Of a DNA stretch of 64,000 nucleotides, positions 1 to 7,917 are shown piece after piece; within the stretch, counting starts at the first letter, position 1; every line of letters starts with the position of its first letter. The notes under the pieces were generated by a model. That model did no database searches. It saw only the letters and a list, made by a program, of their open reading frames with translations, and had not been told where the DNA came from. The stretch spans positions 248,001 through 312,000 of the forward strand of contig NZ_JAGIYQ010000004.1 in NCBI RefSeq assembly GCF_017814275.1. The letters run 5' to 3'. Source of the DNA: Gottfriedia endophytica. Its GTDB lineage: Bacteria > Bacillota > Bacilli > Bacillales > Bacillaceae_G. A program made the translations under genes and the position numbers.

Positions 1-653
1 AAAAAAATTCAACCATTAATGGATATAATGTACGTTCTACATTAAATCGAACATCAATATATTTTGTTCCAATGGTGAATCCTGATGGGGTCATGCTTGT
101 CCAACAAGGATATAAAAGTGCCAAAAACCCTGCTCAAGTTCTTAAACTAAATAATGGGAACAAAGACTTTTCTGCTTGGAAGGCTAATGTTCGAGGCGTA
201 GACTTGAACCGTCAATATCCTGCAAACTGGGATCGTATTAAAAATAACCAAAGTAAACCTGGACCAGATAATTATAAAGGGACAAGACCACTTAGTGAGC
301 CAGAATCAAAAGCGATGTATCAGTTTACCTTAAAGCACCATTTTAAAAACACTGTTGCCTATCATTCATCTGGTAATATCATATTTTGGAATTTTAAACA
401 AGATAGTAAGCGATCTGCCCGCGACCGACAGATTGCATTAAAAGCAGCTAAAATGACAGGATACTCTTTAGTTCTTCCTGAAAAGGATCCTAGTGGTGGA
501 GGATATAAGGATTGGTTTGTTACGATGTCAAAGCAGCCAGGCCTTACAATTGAAATTGCTCCATATATTGGGAAACGTCCAATTCCAAATTCATATTTTA
601 ATGACATATATAGACGTAATCGTTCAATTGGCTTACTAATGGCTAGTCAATAA
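1..653 (+). CDS. M14 family zinc carboxypeptidase, 3' part (cut by window edge)
   Basis: The frame is open from base 3, so the gene begins before the window and the ATG at 72 is internal (it lies in the conserved FVPMVNPDGV stretch). The visible part has the M14 landmarks: GVDLNRQYP (substrate-binding Arg), VAYHSSGNIIFW (His, third zinc ligand) and LTIEIAP (catalytic Glu). The first zinc ligands (HxxE) lie upstream and are not visible. The family cleaves C-terminal residues or gamma-D-Glu-diamino acid bonds in cell-wall peptides; in bacilli such enzymes are usually secreted. Substrate cannot be told from this fragment. A terminator follows. Confidence 0.9.
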   Translation, partial: KNSTINGYNVRSTLNRTSIYFVPMVNPDGVMLVQQGYKSAKNPAQVLKLNNGNKDFSAWKANVRGVDLNRQYPANWDRIKNNQSKPGPDNYKGTRPLSEPESKAMYQFTLKHHFKNTVAYHSSGNIIFWNFKQDSKRSARDRQIALKAAKMTGYSLVLPEKDPSGGGYKDWFVTMSKQPGLTIEIAPYIGKRPIPNSYFNDIYRRNRSIGLLMASQ

Positions 654-660
654 GTTTTTT

Positions 661-695
661 TAGCCCACTTATTCTTAAAAATAGGTGGGTTTTTA
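661..695 (+). terminator. Rho-independent terminator after the M14 peptidase
   Basis: Stem AGCCCACTTATT pairs with AAATAGGTGGGT around a short loop and is followed by a T run. Confidence 0.8.
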
Positions 696-805
696 AATCA
701 CTTTATGTATTGTGAATAGAAAAAGCCTATTTTGGAAATAAAAAAACACGAGAACTGTGCATGGACATATGATATTAAAAAACGTTTCTGGAGGGGGAAG
801 GATAA

Positions 806-1726
806 GTGAAGCATGTACGAGTGGTCTTGTTTTGTGTCGCTGCAATGACATTTATGACTACATCAGCAGGATGCAGACAACAACAAATATTTCCGAAAAA
901 GTTATCAAATGAAACTTTTTTAGCGGCAGCAGAATTAGCGTATGAAAAGTTTCAACCTGATGAAATAGGTAAGCCAATTATAGATCATCAACTGATAACA
1001 CAGCCTCTCTCTACAAAGGTGCACAATAATTTATCAGGCTATCGTCTACTTTCAGCAAAAATGATTAATGGAAATCACGGAGCGATCGCATTAAAAAATG
1101 TGAAAACCAATAGCATCATTTTCTCATTTAGTGGACTACGATCAATTAATTTACAGGCAATCTATTTAAAATTGGCAGATTTTCAACCTCCCACAAATCA
1201 AACATCCCCAGTCGTTGTCGATGACGAAGGAACAGTAGCTTATGACTGGGTCAGGTCTGTCCTAAAACAAAAGAAAAATGCAAATTCATCCATTTATCTA
1301 ACGGGGCACTCATTCGGTGGGTACATAGCTCAATACGTCGGATACCGTCTGAATGAAAGCAACAAGAACAAATACCCAATTATCCAAGGAGTCACATTCA
1401 ATGCATTAGGTATCCTATTAGACAATCAAGATAAAAAACTACACAATAAAACGGTCGCATTACAAAAAGCATACAAACCAATTTTCACAAATTACATCAT
1501 AATGGGAGACCCACTAGACTACGCAAACGGAACATTCTTTAAAGAAATCACAGGCTACACGTTACAACATCTTGGTAACACCAACTACATCACAGTTGAC
1601 GAAAAATACAAAACAGCACTTCAAGCTTTAAACCAAGGTAATGATATGTGGACTAGAGCGTCTAAACTTCGCCCACTTTATCCCTATCATTCTTTGACTG
1701 AATTTGAAAAGGTGTTTTGGAAGTAG
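806..1726 (+). CDS. Lipase-like alpha/beta-hydrolase lipoprotein
   Basis: 306 residues from GTG 806, which has a good GGAGGGGG ribosome binding site about 8 bases upstream. The N-terminus is a signal peptide ending in TSAGC, a plausible lipobox, so the mature protein is probably membrane-anchored on the outside. The nucleophile elbow GHSFGG lies near residue 168; an Asp in IMGDPLDY and a late His in YPYHSL could complete a Ser-Asp-His triad. This pattern is that of class-3 lipases and related DUF2974-type hydrolases. The real substrate is unknown. It is a single gene with its own terminator. Confidence 0.75.
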   Translation: MKHVRVVLFCVAAMTFMTTSAGCRQQQIFPKKLSNETFLAAAELAYEKFQPDEIGKPIIDHQLITQPLSTKVHNNLSGYRLLSAKMINGNHGAIALKNVKTNSIIFSFSGLRSINLQAIYLKLADFQPPTNQTSPVVVDDEGTVAYDWVRSVLKQKKNANSSIYLTGHSFGGYIAQYVGYRLNESNKNKYPIIQGVTFNALGILLDNQDKKLHNKTVALQKAYKPIFTNYIIMGDPLDYANGTFFKEITGYTLQHLGNTNYITVDEKYKTALQALNQGNDMWTRASKLRPLYPYHSLTEFEKVFWK

Positions 1727-1763
1727 TGGGTTTGGTGGGGGATGGCAAGATTGAATTTTATGG

Positions 1764-1815
1764 ATAGCACTACTGAATCATCTTTAATTAGATGGGGGAG
1801 TGCTATTTTATTTTT
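1764..1815 (+). terminator. Terminator after the lipase-like gene
   Basis: Outer stem ATAGCACT/AGTGCTAT and inner stem CATCT/AGATG, followed by a T-rich stretch. Confidence 0.65.
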
Positions 1816-2284
1816 GTGTTTGGACTAAATGGTTAATGAGGGGGGGCTGATAGAAAGAGTGGAATGGCCCATATAATGGAAAAATGGCTCATATATTGTA
1901 GAAAATGGACCATAAACAGTTTGGTCGGCCGAATAATTGGATGAAACGGCTGGAAAACACTGAGAAATGGTTGAATAAATTGGCAAGGCGGGCGGAAAAC
2001 CGAGCAAGCCTGCCAAAAACAAAAAGAAAACGGCTGAATTATCAAGAAAAATAAGAAAAATAAACCTGAAATGAGGGTAACCTATAAATTGGTAGTCGGG
2101 AAATGAAAACAAAGTTTGATATTAACGCTTATCAATGATAAAATTAAATAATACTTAATAAGAAACGGTAATTAAAAATCATGTGTTAAAACGGCCGAAT
2201 TTATTTCCTGTTCTAATATATGTATTCTTTCTTAACAGTACTCATTGAGTAAAAAAAAATAAACAGGATATATGGAGGTTCATT
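1816..2284. other. Gene-free stretch: degenerate short repeats and cold-shock leader
   Basis: No credible gene is seen. From about 1857 to 2045 short imperfect units recur (ATGGCCCATATA, ATGGCTCATATA, ATGGACCATA, then GGCCGAATAATT, AACGGCTG, GGCGGGCGG). Open frames on the minus strand here have no ribosome binding site and a composition typical of antisense to low-complexity DNA. About 130 bases upstream of the cold-shock gene probably form its 5' untranslated leader. Confidence 0.35.
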
Positions 2285-2485
2285 ATGAACACAGGTACAG
2301 TAAAATGGTTTAATGCAGATAAAGGTTTTGGATTTATTTCAGTTGAAGGTGGAGAAGATGTTTTCGTACATTTCTCAGCAATCCAAGGTGACGGATTCAA
2401 ATCTCTTGAAGAAGGCCAAAAAGTAAGCTTTGATATCACTCAAGGTAACCGTGGCGCTCAAGCTGAAAACGTAACAAAATTATAA
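2285..2485 (+). CDS. Cold-shock protein, CspA/CspB family
   Basis: 66 residues, the usual size of the family. A single OB-fold cold-shock domain covers the whole protein, with the RNA-binding motifs KGFGFI (RNP1) and DVFVHF (RNP2). It binds single-stranded RNA/DNA and acts as an RNA chaperone in the cytoplasm. The ATG has GGAGG six bases upstream. The long AT-rich 5' region and immediate terminator fit a stand-alone csp gene with leader-dependent control, though no cold box was verified. Confidence 0.95.
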   Translation: MNTGTVKWFNADKGFGFISVEGGEDVFVHFSAIQGDGFKSLEEGQKVSFDITQGNRGAQAENVTKL

Positions 2486-2508
2486 TTTTCACGAGTGTGT
2501 GAAAAAGG

Positions 2509-2537
2509 CTGTCGGCATAATGCTGACAGTTTTTTTT
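2509..2537 (+). terminator. Terminator of the cold-shock gene
   Basis: Stem CTGTCGGCA/TGCTGACAG with a TAA loop, followed by eight T. Confidence 0.9.
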
Positions 2538-2614
2538 ATGCTCAAAAGGTCAAAAAATCAAAAAATCACAAAAAAAAATAGAGTCTAATCTACTCTATCT
2601 CAATAAAGTTCTAT

Positions 2615-3094
2615 TCACTTAACCCAAGTCTCATTAAAATATTCAGTTGCCTGATTATGACTAATACCTTTAATTAGACTAATTTCGCTAATAAACATTT
2701 TTTTCGCATTATCAAGCATCTGTTTTTCGCTTGAATTCAGTTTCTTTTCCTTATTCTGAAGTGTCAAATCACGAACGACTTGTGCACCTGCAAGTAACTC
2801 ACCTGATTTTAGCTTTTTCATATTTGAATCGTATCGTTGTTTCCAAGATGAAAATTGATCAGGCTCCCCATGTGAAAAGTCATCTAAAACTGTTTCAAGT
2901 AATGCTTGATCACCGACTAGACGAATGTTTGAGTTAGATACATTTGCTTTAGGAATCATTAATTTCATATCATTGGTAGAGATATGAAGGACAAAGTATT
3001 GTTGCGTTCTACCTTCAATCTCTCTTTCTTCGACTGAATCAATTACTGCTGCACCGTGCATTGGATATATAATTTGATCGCCAATTTTGAACAA
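2615..3094 (-). CDS. CarD/CdnL-type RNA polymerase-binding regulator
   Basis: CarD_CdnL_TRCF family: an N-terminal Tudor-like RNAP-interacting domain (FKIGDQIIYPMHGAAVID) and a C-terminal helical DNA-binding part; 159 residues. Such proteins bind the RNA polymerase beta subunit and stabilise open promoter complexes. Start choice: AGGAGG occupies 3108-3103. A GTG at 3103 would overlap it and cannot be used, while the TTG at 3094 sits 8 bases downstream, and MFKIGD is how family members normally begin. Single gene on the minus strand. Confidence 0.9.
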   Translation of the reverse strand: MFKIGDQIIYPMHGAAVIDSVEEREIEGRTQQYFVLHISTNDMKLMIPKANVSNSNIRLVGDQALLETVLDDFSHGEPDQFSSWKQRYDSNMKKLKSGELLAGAQVVRDLTLQNKEKKLNSSEKQMLDNAKKMFISEISLIKGISHNQATEYFNETWVK

Positions 3095-3415
3095 TGTATC
3101 CACCTCCTAGAAATCTACTTACTAAGTATAACACTTTTTTCGAGAATAATAAAATTACTATATTATCATTTGTTTCTAAAAAATGTCAATAGTTTTTTTA
3201 TCGATTAGTATGTATTTAGGAATATCCTGCAAATGTCATAACATTATAGTAGGAGTGAAGACAGTAATGATAACAAATTATCGAACAAATCCATATTCCC
3301 CTTATAAGAAGATCCTTAAATGTAATTGAAAAATCTTGTCTATATTCCAATAAATGTGACCATGCTAATGTTGGCTAGTAAAGAAAAGTATAACTTTTAT
3401 TTAGGAGAACAATAA
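3095..3415. other. Intergenic region between carD-like gene and sipW-like gene
   Basis: AT-rich divergent promoter region. It must hold the promoters of both flanking genes, but no clear -35/-10 pair stood out. A possible 20-codon reading frame is listed separately. A spaced AAAGAAA near 3380 resembles, with a mismatch, the reverse of a SinR box. Confidence 0.4.
3267..3329 (+). CDS. Possible 20-residue peptide
   Basis: ATG at 3267 is preceded by TAGGAG about 11 bases upstream; the frame ends at TGA 3327-3329. The peptide is Tyr/Lys-rich with no signal peptide. It resembles nothing recognisable and could be chance. It lies just upstream of the matrix operon. Confidence 0.2.
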   Translation: MITNYRTNPYSPYKKILKCN

Positions 3416-3940
3416 ATGAATGTTTTAAAAAAAATGTTAACTGTACTATTTATTAGTTGTTTATTATTCACATTTTATAAAGTAGCTTTAGCAAGGATAA
3501 ATGGAGAAGTTCCAACAATTTTTGGCCATCAATTGTATTATGTCTTATCTGGTTCAATGGAGCCTAAACTCCATACAGGTTCAATTATTCTAGTGAGTAA
3601 AAAAACACCTTCATTGAAACTAAGCAAAAATGAGATTATCACATTTAAAATGCCATATAATGAAACAATTCTTGTAACTCACCGTATTCATAAGATTATT
3701 CACGCTAACGGAAAGAACTTTTACGAAACAAAAGGTGATGCAAACCCAGTGAAAGATCCTTGGGTAGTAACACAAGATCAAATTGTTTCAGTGTATAGTG
3801 GTTTTACGATTCCATATGTAGGATATGTATTTAAATTAGTTAATGGTAATGGAAGATCGTATTTACTATTAGTTATTGTAGGAGTATTGCTTATTTTAAT
3901 GGGACTTAAATTTTATAAGAAGTCTTATGTAAAGGTATAG
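3416..3940 (+). CDS. SipW-type (ER-type) signal peptidase I, first copy
   Basis: 174 residues. An N-terminal membrane segment (about 5-25) is followed by the catalytic Ser in LSGSMEP and the His of VTHRI; the KGDAN motif is the third conserved box, and a second membrane segment closes the protein (about 145-167). A Ser-His dyad instead of Ser-Lys is the mark of SipW/ER-type peptidases, which process TasA-family precursors at the membrane. It heads the matrix locus and is about 260 bases upstream of the coiled-coil protein gene. A second, clearly different copy lies at 5265, so one may serve a different precursor. Confidence 0.9.
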   Translation: MNVLKKMLTVLFISCLLFTFYKVALARINGEVPTIFGHQLYYVLSGSMEPKLHTGSIILVSKKTPSLKLSKNEIITFKMPYNETILVTHRIHKIIHANGKNFYETKGDANPVKDPWVVTQDQIVSVYSGFTIPYVGYVFKLVNGNGRSYLLLVIVGVLLILMGLKFYKKSYVKV

Positions 3941-4020
3941 AACCCGTTACGAAATCAAATTTTAGAAAAAAATTTGTTAAAAGAAGGATTTATTGAATAT
4001 AAGAATGAATATATAATATT

Positions 4021-4180
4021 GTTCTTTATAATGAATTCGACTAATAGGTAATTTATTCCATTTCAACTCCAAAAAATGCAGAAAATGTAGAAAAAACAAG
4101 AACTAAAATTCTAAAAAAACTATTGCAAAGAATAAATTATTCTTTATAATAAACATTGTAGGGTGTTCTTTAAAAAGAAC
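4021..4180 (+). promoter_or_regulatory. Promoter and SinR-type operators of the matrix operon
   Basis: A promoter TTGCAA (4123-4128), 16 bases, TATAAT (4145-4150) has an inverted pair AAAGAAT-AAATT-ATTCTTT (4127-4145) between its boxes, one base off the SinR consensus GTTCTYT known from B. subtilis eps and tapA. Exact GTTCTTT boxes lie at 4021-4027 (running into TATAAT) and at 4165-4171, the latter followed by AAAGAAC. SinR and SinI are encoded 4 kb away. Binding itself is inferred. Confidence 0.65.
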
Positions 4181-4201
4181 AAAAGAAACTGGAGTGATAA
4201 A

Positions 4202-5251
4202 ATGTATAAGACGAGAAAAGACACTCACAAAACTTTGCGAAAGAAGAAATTACGAAAGTGGTTAATAGTCAGTTTAACTTCAGGTTCAATGTTTGGATTA
4301 ACTTATGTAACTGGGAACACATACGCACTTCTTTCTGATCAAACTTCTTTTACAACAGGAATGAGAGCAGCTTGTGTATTTCCAAGTACATTACAAAACA
4401 TCACTAACAACTTACCATCACTTAACCAAAAGCAAAAATATAGTGATGAACAGCTTAATGAAATGGCGCATCAAGCATCAGTAAGAGAACAAGAATTTTA
4501 CTTATATTTCAAAGAGGCTCAAACTGAATATAAACAGCTAACTGAAGTATATAATCTGTTAAATACTCATTATATGAAACCTGATAGTTTAAAACAAATT
4601 AGTTCTGATGAAAGCAATGTTGCAGTTAATACTGTTAAAAATTATTTGATGGAAAGTAATAGCCTAGTAGATTATTTACTACTATCCGATGAACAAAAAT
4701 ATCAAGATCTACTAAGTGGATTATTGAAAGGTGAAATTGCTCCTTACACATTCGTTCTTTATTTAGAACAAACTGAATCCTTCAAAAATGATCTAAATAA
4801 TAGTTTATCTACATATATCGAAACTTTCCAATTGGAAGTTGAAAGTAGTAAAAAAGTAAATGATTTTGTGCAGTCTTACTACAGTGATTTTGAAAACCAA
4901 AAAGATAGTTTACTAAACGAGATTGCACACGCAAAAGCTGAAAATGAAAGAGTTCGACGTGAACAAGAAGAATTAGCAAGAAAACAAGCAGAGGAAGCTA
5001 AACGAAAAGCTGAAGAAGAAGCTAAGAAAAAAGCTGAAGAAGAAAAGAAGAAACAAGAAGAAATTGAAAAAAAGAAAAAAGATCATGAAAATGCTACCTC
5101 TTCAGATGCTACTTCAGACACTCAATCACAAGAGAAGCAAGATTCATCCTCACAAGATTCTCAAAATAATAATAGTGAGAACGATCAAAACAATAATGTA
5201 AAAAATGATCAATCACAAAGTCAGCCAACAAATTCAAATACAAATCAATAA
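4202..5251 (+). CDS. Secreted coiled-coil matrix protein in the TapA position (DUF4047-like)
   Basis: 349 residues from ATG 4202, which has GGAG 7 bases upstream; an upstream in-frame GTG at 4163 lies inside an operator and lacks a ribosome binding site. After a basic N-terminus comes a hydrophobic stretch ending in GNTYALLSDQTSF, the form of a SipW-cognate signal peptide. Next is a long helical region (about 60-250), then a Lys/Glu/Ala-rich coiled coil (about 255-305) and a Ser/Gln/Asn-rich disordered tail. The position between two sipW genes matches tapA, but sequence likeness to B. subtilis TapA is weak; the ACVFPSTL box and coiled coils recall DUF4047 proteins of the B. cereus group. Probable role: anchoring or assembling TasA fibres. 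Confidence 0.6.
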   Translation: MYKTRKDTHKTLRKKKLRKWLIVSLTSGSMFGLTYVTGNTYALLSDQTSFTTGMRAACVFPSTLQNITNNLPSLNQKQKYSDEQLNEMAHQASVREQEFYLYFKEAQTEYKQLTEVYNLLNTHYMKPDSLKQISSDESNVAVNTVKNYLMESNSLVDYLLLSDEQKYQDLLSGLLKGEIAPYTFVLYLEQTESFKNDLNNSLSTYIETFQLEVESSKKVNDFVQSYYSDFENQKDSLLNEIAHAKAENERVRREQEELARKQAEEAKRKAEEEAKKKAEEEKKKQEEIEKKKKDHENATSSDATSDTQSQEKQDSSSQDSQNNNSENDQNNNVKNDQSQSQPTNSNTNQ

Positions 5252-5264
5252 GGGAGTAAGCAGG

Positions 5265-5822
5265 ATGATTAAAAAAATTATTAGTAATACAATCACATTT
5301 GTCTTAGTTATATTTTTGGCAACGATGTTATTCTTTACAATCTCTGCAAAAATAAATGGTGGCCAACCAAAGATCTTTGGAAATGAGTTACTGACTGTCC
5401 TATCTGGTTCAATGGAACCCACTTTTATGACTGGTTCAGTCATTGCAGTTAAACCTGTCACTGATCCCAAAACCTTAAAAGTTGGCGATGTAGTTACTTA
5501 TAAAACTATAAATGATCCTAACATGAAAATAACACATAGAATTAAAGAAATTAAAACCGAAAATGGTCAATTATCTTTTATTACAAAAGGGGATAACAAC
5601 GATTCGCAAGATCCAAAACCAATCCCACAGGCGAATATCGTTGATAAATATAGTAATTTTACAATTCCTTACCTAGGATATATCATTGCTTTTTCAAAAA
5701 CAAAGATGGGAATCATTTCACTGATGATTGTACCAGGAATTGCAATCTTTTTATGGCAAATGATTAGTTTATTCCTTTCCATCATAAAACTGGATAAGAA
5801 AGAAGAAAGTGTAAAAGCTTAA
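5265..5822 (+). CDS. sipW: SipW-type signal peptidase I, second copy
   Basis: 185 residues from ATG 5265 (AGGGAG 8 bases upstream), 13 bases after the previous stop, so translationally close-coupled. Catalytic Ser in LSGSMEP, His in ITHRI, KGDNN box, membrane segments near both ends (about 8-27 and 145-170). ER-type Ser-His peptidase expected to cleave the TasA-like precursors encoded just downstream. Gene order (anchor protein, sipW, tasA) matches the B. subtilis tapA operon, so this copy is the better positional sipW orthologue. Confidence 0.9.
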   Translation: MIKKIISNTITFVLVIFLATMLFFTISAKINGGQPKIFGNELLTVLSGSMEPTFMTGSVIAVKPVTDPKTLKVGDVVTYKTINDPNMKITHRIKEIKTENGQLSFITKGDNNDSQDPKPIPQANIVDKYSNFTIPYLGYIIAFSKTKMGIISLMIVPGIAIFLWQMISLFLSIIKLDKKEESVKA

Positions 5823-5848
5823 AATTAAAGTATCCTAAATCTGTTTAA

Positions 5849-5888
5849 ATTCTTTCGTTCTTAATAAAGAATGAAGGTTTAATATAAT
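5849..5888 (+). promoter_or_regulatory. Promoter with SinR-type boxes in front of tasA
   Basis: ATTCTTT (5849-5855), GTTCTTA (5857-5863) and the inverted TAAAGAAT (5865-5872) lie just upstream of a -10 like TATAAT (5883-5888). This would give tasA its own SinR-sensitive promoter in addition to read-through. Confidence 0.5.
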
Positions 5889-5931
5889 TAATTAAAAAAA
5901 TTACTTAAAAAACAAAGGGAGGACATTTCAA

Positions 5932-6450
5932 ATGTCAATTAAAAAGAAAATCGCTTTAGCAATGGGTGGTACTGCATTAGCAGCTTCAATGGTAGCAGGT
6001 GGAACGTTTGCATTATTTACATCACAAGTATCTAACACTGGTAATACATTTGCAGCTGGTAATGTAAGCATCCAAGATACAACTGGTGGTAAAGTTTATA
6101 ATGTTAATGGTACAACAGGTTTCTTAGTACCTGGAGACAATGGAACTTCATATTTAAAAGTAAAAAATAACGGGAATGTAGCTTCTTGGGTTCATTTAGC
6201 TAGTGTTGAGAACAAAAATGGTGGATTATTTGCAGGTTCAAAACCAGTAACATTAGATATTCATGATGGAAATGCTCAATTATTAGCACCTGGTGAAGAA
6301 AAATCATTTGCAGTTAATTATAATTTCGATATAAATGCTGATAATTCATATGAAAATGCAACAGGAACATTCGATATTAAAGTTCAAGCTGTTCAAGCTA
6401 AAAATAATACAAAAACAGATAACTCAGGCCCATCTTCTTGGGGTAACTAA
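5932..6450 (+). CDS. tasA: TasA/CalY-family biofilm matrix protein, short form
   Basis: 172 residues; ATG has GGAGG 9 bases upstream. The signal peptide ends GGTFALFTSQ, the SipW-cognate form. The mature part has the camelysin/TasA hallmark SNTGNTFAAGNVSI and the beta-sandwich motif PGDNGTSYLKVKNNGNVASWV. TasA proteins are secreted and assemble into fibres of the biofilm matrix. At 172 residues it is shorter than B. subtilis TasA (261) and nearer to B. cereus CalY in size. A weak hairpin separates it from the next paralogue. Confidence 0.9.
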   Translation: MSIKKKIALAMGGTALAASMVAGGTFALFTSQVSNTGNTFAAGNVSIQDTTGGKVYNVNGTTGFLVPGDNGTSYLKVKNNGNVASWVHLASVENKNGGLFAGSKPVTLDIHDGNAQLLAPGEEKSFAVNYNFDINADNSYENATGTFDIKVQAVQAKNNTKTDNSGPSSWGN

Positions 6451-6458
6451 TAAATCAT

Positions 6459-6486
6459 AGGAGAGAGTATGAAAGTATTCTCTCCT
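6459..6486 (+). terminator. Hairpin between the two TasA genes
   Basis: AGGAGAGAGTA pairs with TATTCTCTCCT (one G-T wobble) but no T run follows. It may be a leaky terminator or an RNA-stability hairpin that raises the level of the first gene over the second. Confidence 0.45.
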
Positions 6487-6525
6487 AATTTCTGGAAAAA
6501 AATCGACTAAAAAGGAGAGTAAGTT

Positions 6526-7335
6526 ATGAATTTTTCTAAAAAGAAATTAGCTTTATTGGCCGGTACAAGTACGCTTACAATTGGTCTATTAGTAGGCGGA
6601 GCAACATACGCTCTTTTCACTGGATCAGCATCAAATGTAGGGAACACGTTTAAAGCAGGTAATGTACATATTTCAGAACATCGTCATGATATTCCAATTG
6701 AAGGACCAATGTTCTATACAAATGATACGGTTGATGGAAGAATGGGTACTGGTTTATGGCAGCCAAAAGATACACACACAAGAGGAATGTTCTATGAAAA
6801 TGATGGTAACGTGGATGCAATGTTAGGAAGTATTAAAGCAGAATACACAGGTGAAGATGCAAAGAATTTTGCAAAACAATCGATTGTTACATTAATGTCT
6901 TTTAAAACTAAAGATGGTAAGGCATTAGATGCAACAGCAATTGATAAGGCAAATCAAATTGTAGATGACTGGTTTAAAGATTATAAAGAATGGGGTTGGG
7001 ACTTATCAGCTAAGGCACTTCAAACATTAACTGCCGATCTTAGAGAGTATTTTCTTGATAAGGAGATTCTAGTTAATGATAAGAAAAATGAACCTATCAC
7101 AGCTATTCCAGAGGATATTTATGTAAGTTCCCTTGAGAATTTAGCAACTACAGGTGCAACTGAACCATTCTTAAATGGAAAGAACTTTGTTGTGCCTGTC
7201 GGAGAATCAAGATACTTAGCGTATAATGTAACACTAACAGATAATCCAGAAAATAACTTAGTTAAAAATAAGGAAGTTAAGTTTAATTTCGTATCAACTT
7301 TTGAGCAATTAAAAAATAACCCAAATAAAAAGTAA
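6526..7335 (+). CDS. TasA/CalY-family biofilm matrix protein, long form
   Basis: 269 residues; AAAGGAGAG precedes the ATG. Same start as the upstream paralogue: signal peptide ending GGATYALFTG, then SNVGNTFKAGNVHI. The middle carries a helical insertion (about 105-190) before the final strand region (SRYLAYNVTLTDNP). Length is close to B. subtilis TasA. Likely a second fibre or minor-fibre subunit, or a TasA partner; which paralogue forms the bulk fibre cannot be said. Confidence 0.85.
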   Translation: MNFSKKKLALLAGTSTLTIGLLVGGATYALFTGSASNVGNTFKAGNVHISEHRHDIPIEGPMFYTNDTVDGRMGTGLWQPKDTHTRGMFYENDGNVDAMLGSIKAEYTGEDAKNFAKQSIVTLMSFKTKDGKALDATAIDKANQIVDDWFKDYKEWGWDLSAKALQTLTADLREYFLDKEILVNDKKNEPITAIPEDIYVSSLENLATTGATEPFLNGKNFVVPVGESRYLAYNVTLTDNPENNLVKNKEVKFNFVSTFEQLKNNPNKK

Positions 7336-7342
7336 GATGAAT

Positions 7343-7374
7343 GCACTATCCATCTACGGGTAGTGCTTTATTTC
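7343..7374 (+). terminator. Terminator of the tasA region
   Basis: Stem GCACTATCC/GGGTAGTGC (one wobble) and then TTTATTTC. Confidence 0.7.
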
Positions 7375-7521
7375 TTAAACTGATCTAATTGAAAAAGACA
7401 CTAGTATTTGGAGCTCAATTGGTTCATTACTGTTTTGATATTATACGAGTAAAAGAAGATTTTTTTTATAACTATTCGATAATACATATTACTACTAACT
7501 CTATTCTATTTACCCTTTTTT

Positions 7522-7533
7522 GTTCTTTATAAT
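7522..7533 (+). promoter_or_regulatory. -10 element overlapping a SinR-type box
   Basis: GTTCTTTATAAT: the exact SinR consensus GTTCTTT runs into a consensus TATAAT. The identical string occurs at 4021-4032. It lies 56 bases upstream of the ATG of the small gene that follows, suggesting that gene belongs to the same regulon. Confidence 0.55.
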
Positions 7534-7588
7534 GAAACTATGAAAACAAATGATTTAAAGAATGCTTTAGAAAGGATACCAAAAAAAT

Positions 7589-7840
7589 ATGCGCCTATTC
7601 CCAAATATCCCACCAGAAGCCGAACCTCCAATAATCTTTAAACTCCAAAATCAATCCATCTCACTAAAACCAATAAACAAATCTATTGCCCTACTTTATA
7701 TCAATGATATGTATATCGGCAAATGCAATCTAAAAGAAACAATAGAACAGCTTAAACAAGTAATGGAGAAAAGTAAGATTGTAGAGTTCTATAGGAAGAA
7801 ACCTAATAGCAGAGGAAAGATCATTAATTTTTTATTGTAA
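7589..7840 (+). CDS. Small unknown protein, SinR-box-associated; possible frameshift upstream
   Basis: 83 residues, not recognised; no signal peptide, moderately basic at the C-terminus (FYRKKPNSRGK). ATG 7589 has AAAGGA 12 bases upstream. An earlier ATG at 7540 opens a 33-codon frame in another register. If the seven-A run at 7581-7587 had six A, both would join into one 99-residue protein continuing ...ERIPKN-MRLFPNIPPE... This may be a natural frameshift, slippage site, sequencing error, or just an untranslated leader. Between the tasA operon and sinR. Confidence 0.5.
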   Translation: MRLFPNIPPEAEPPIIFKLQNQSISLKPINKSIALLYINDMYIGKCNLKETIEQLKQVMEKSKIVEFYRKKPNSRGKIINFLL

Positions 7841-7841
7841 A

Positions 7842-7857
7842 GTTCTTTATAAAGAAT
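7842..7857. promoter_or_regulatory. Palindromic SinR-type box
   Basis: GTTCTTTATAAAGAAT: a near-perfect palindrome built from two SinR-like half sites, between the convergent small gene and sinR. Confidence 0.4.
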
Positions 7858-7917
7858 AAATGCACACTAAACAAGGTAAACTATAATCCCCAACTAACTC
7901 AAAATGAGTGTTGAGGC

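Noticed and set aside
1825-2112. Two overlapping minus-strand frames of 70 and 95 codons
   Set aside because: Low-complexity translation of the degenerate repeat patch, no ribosome binding site.
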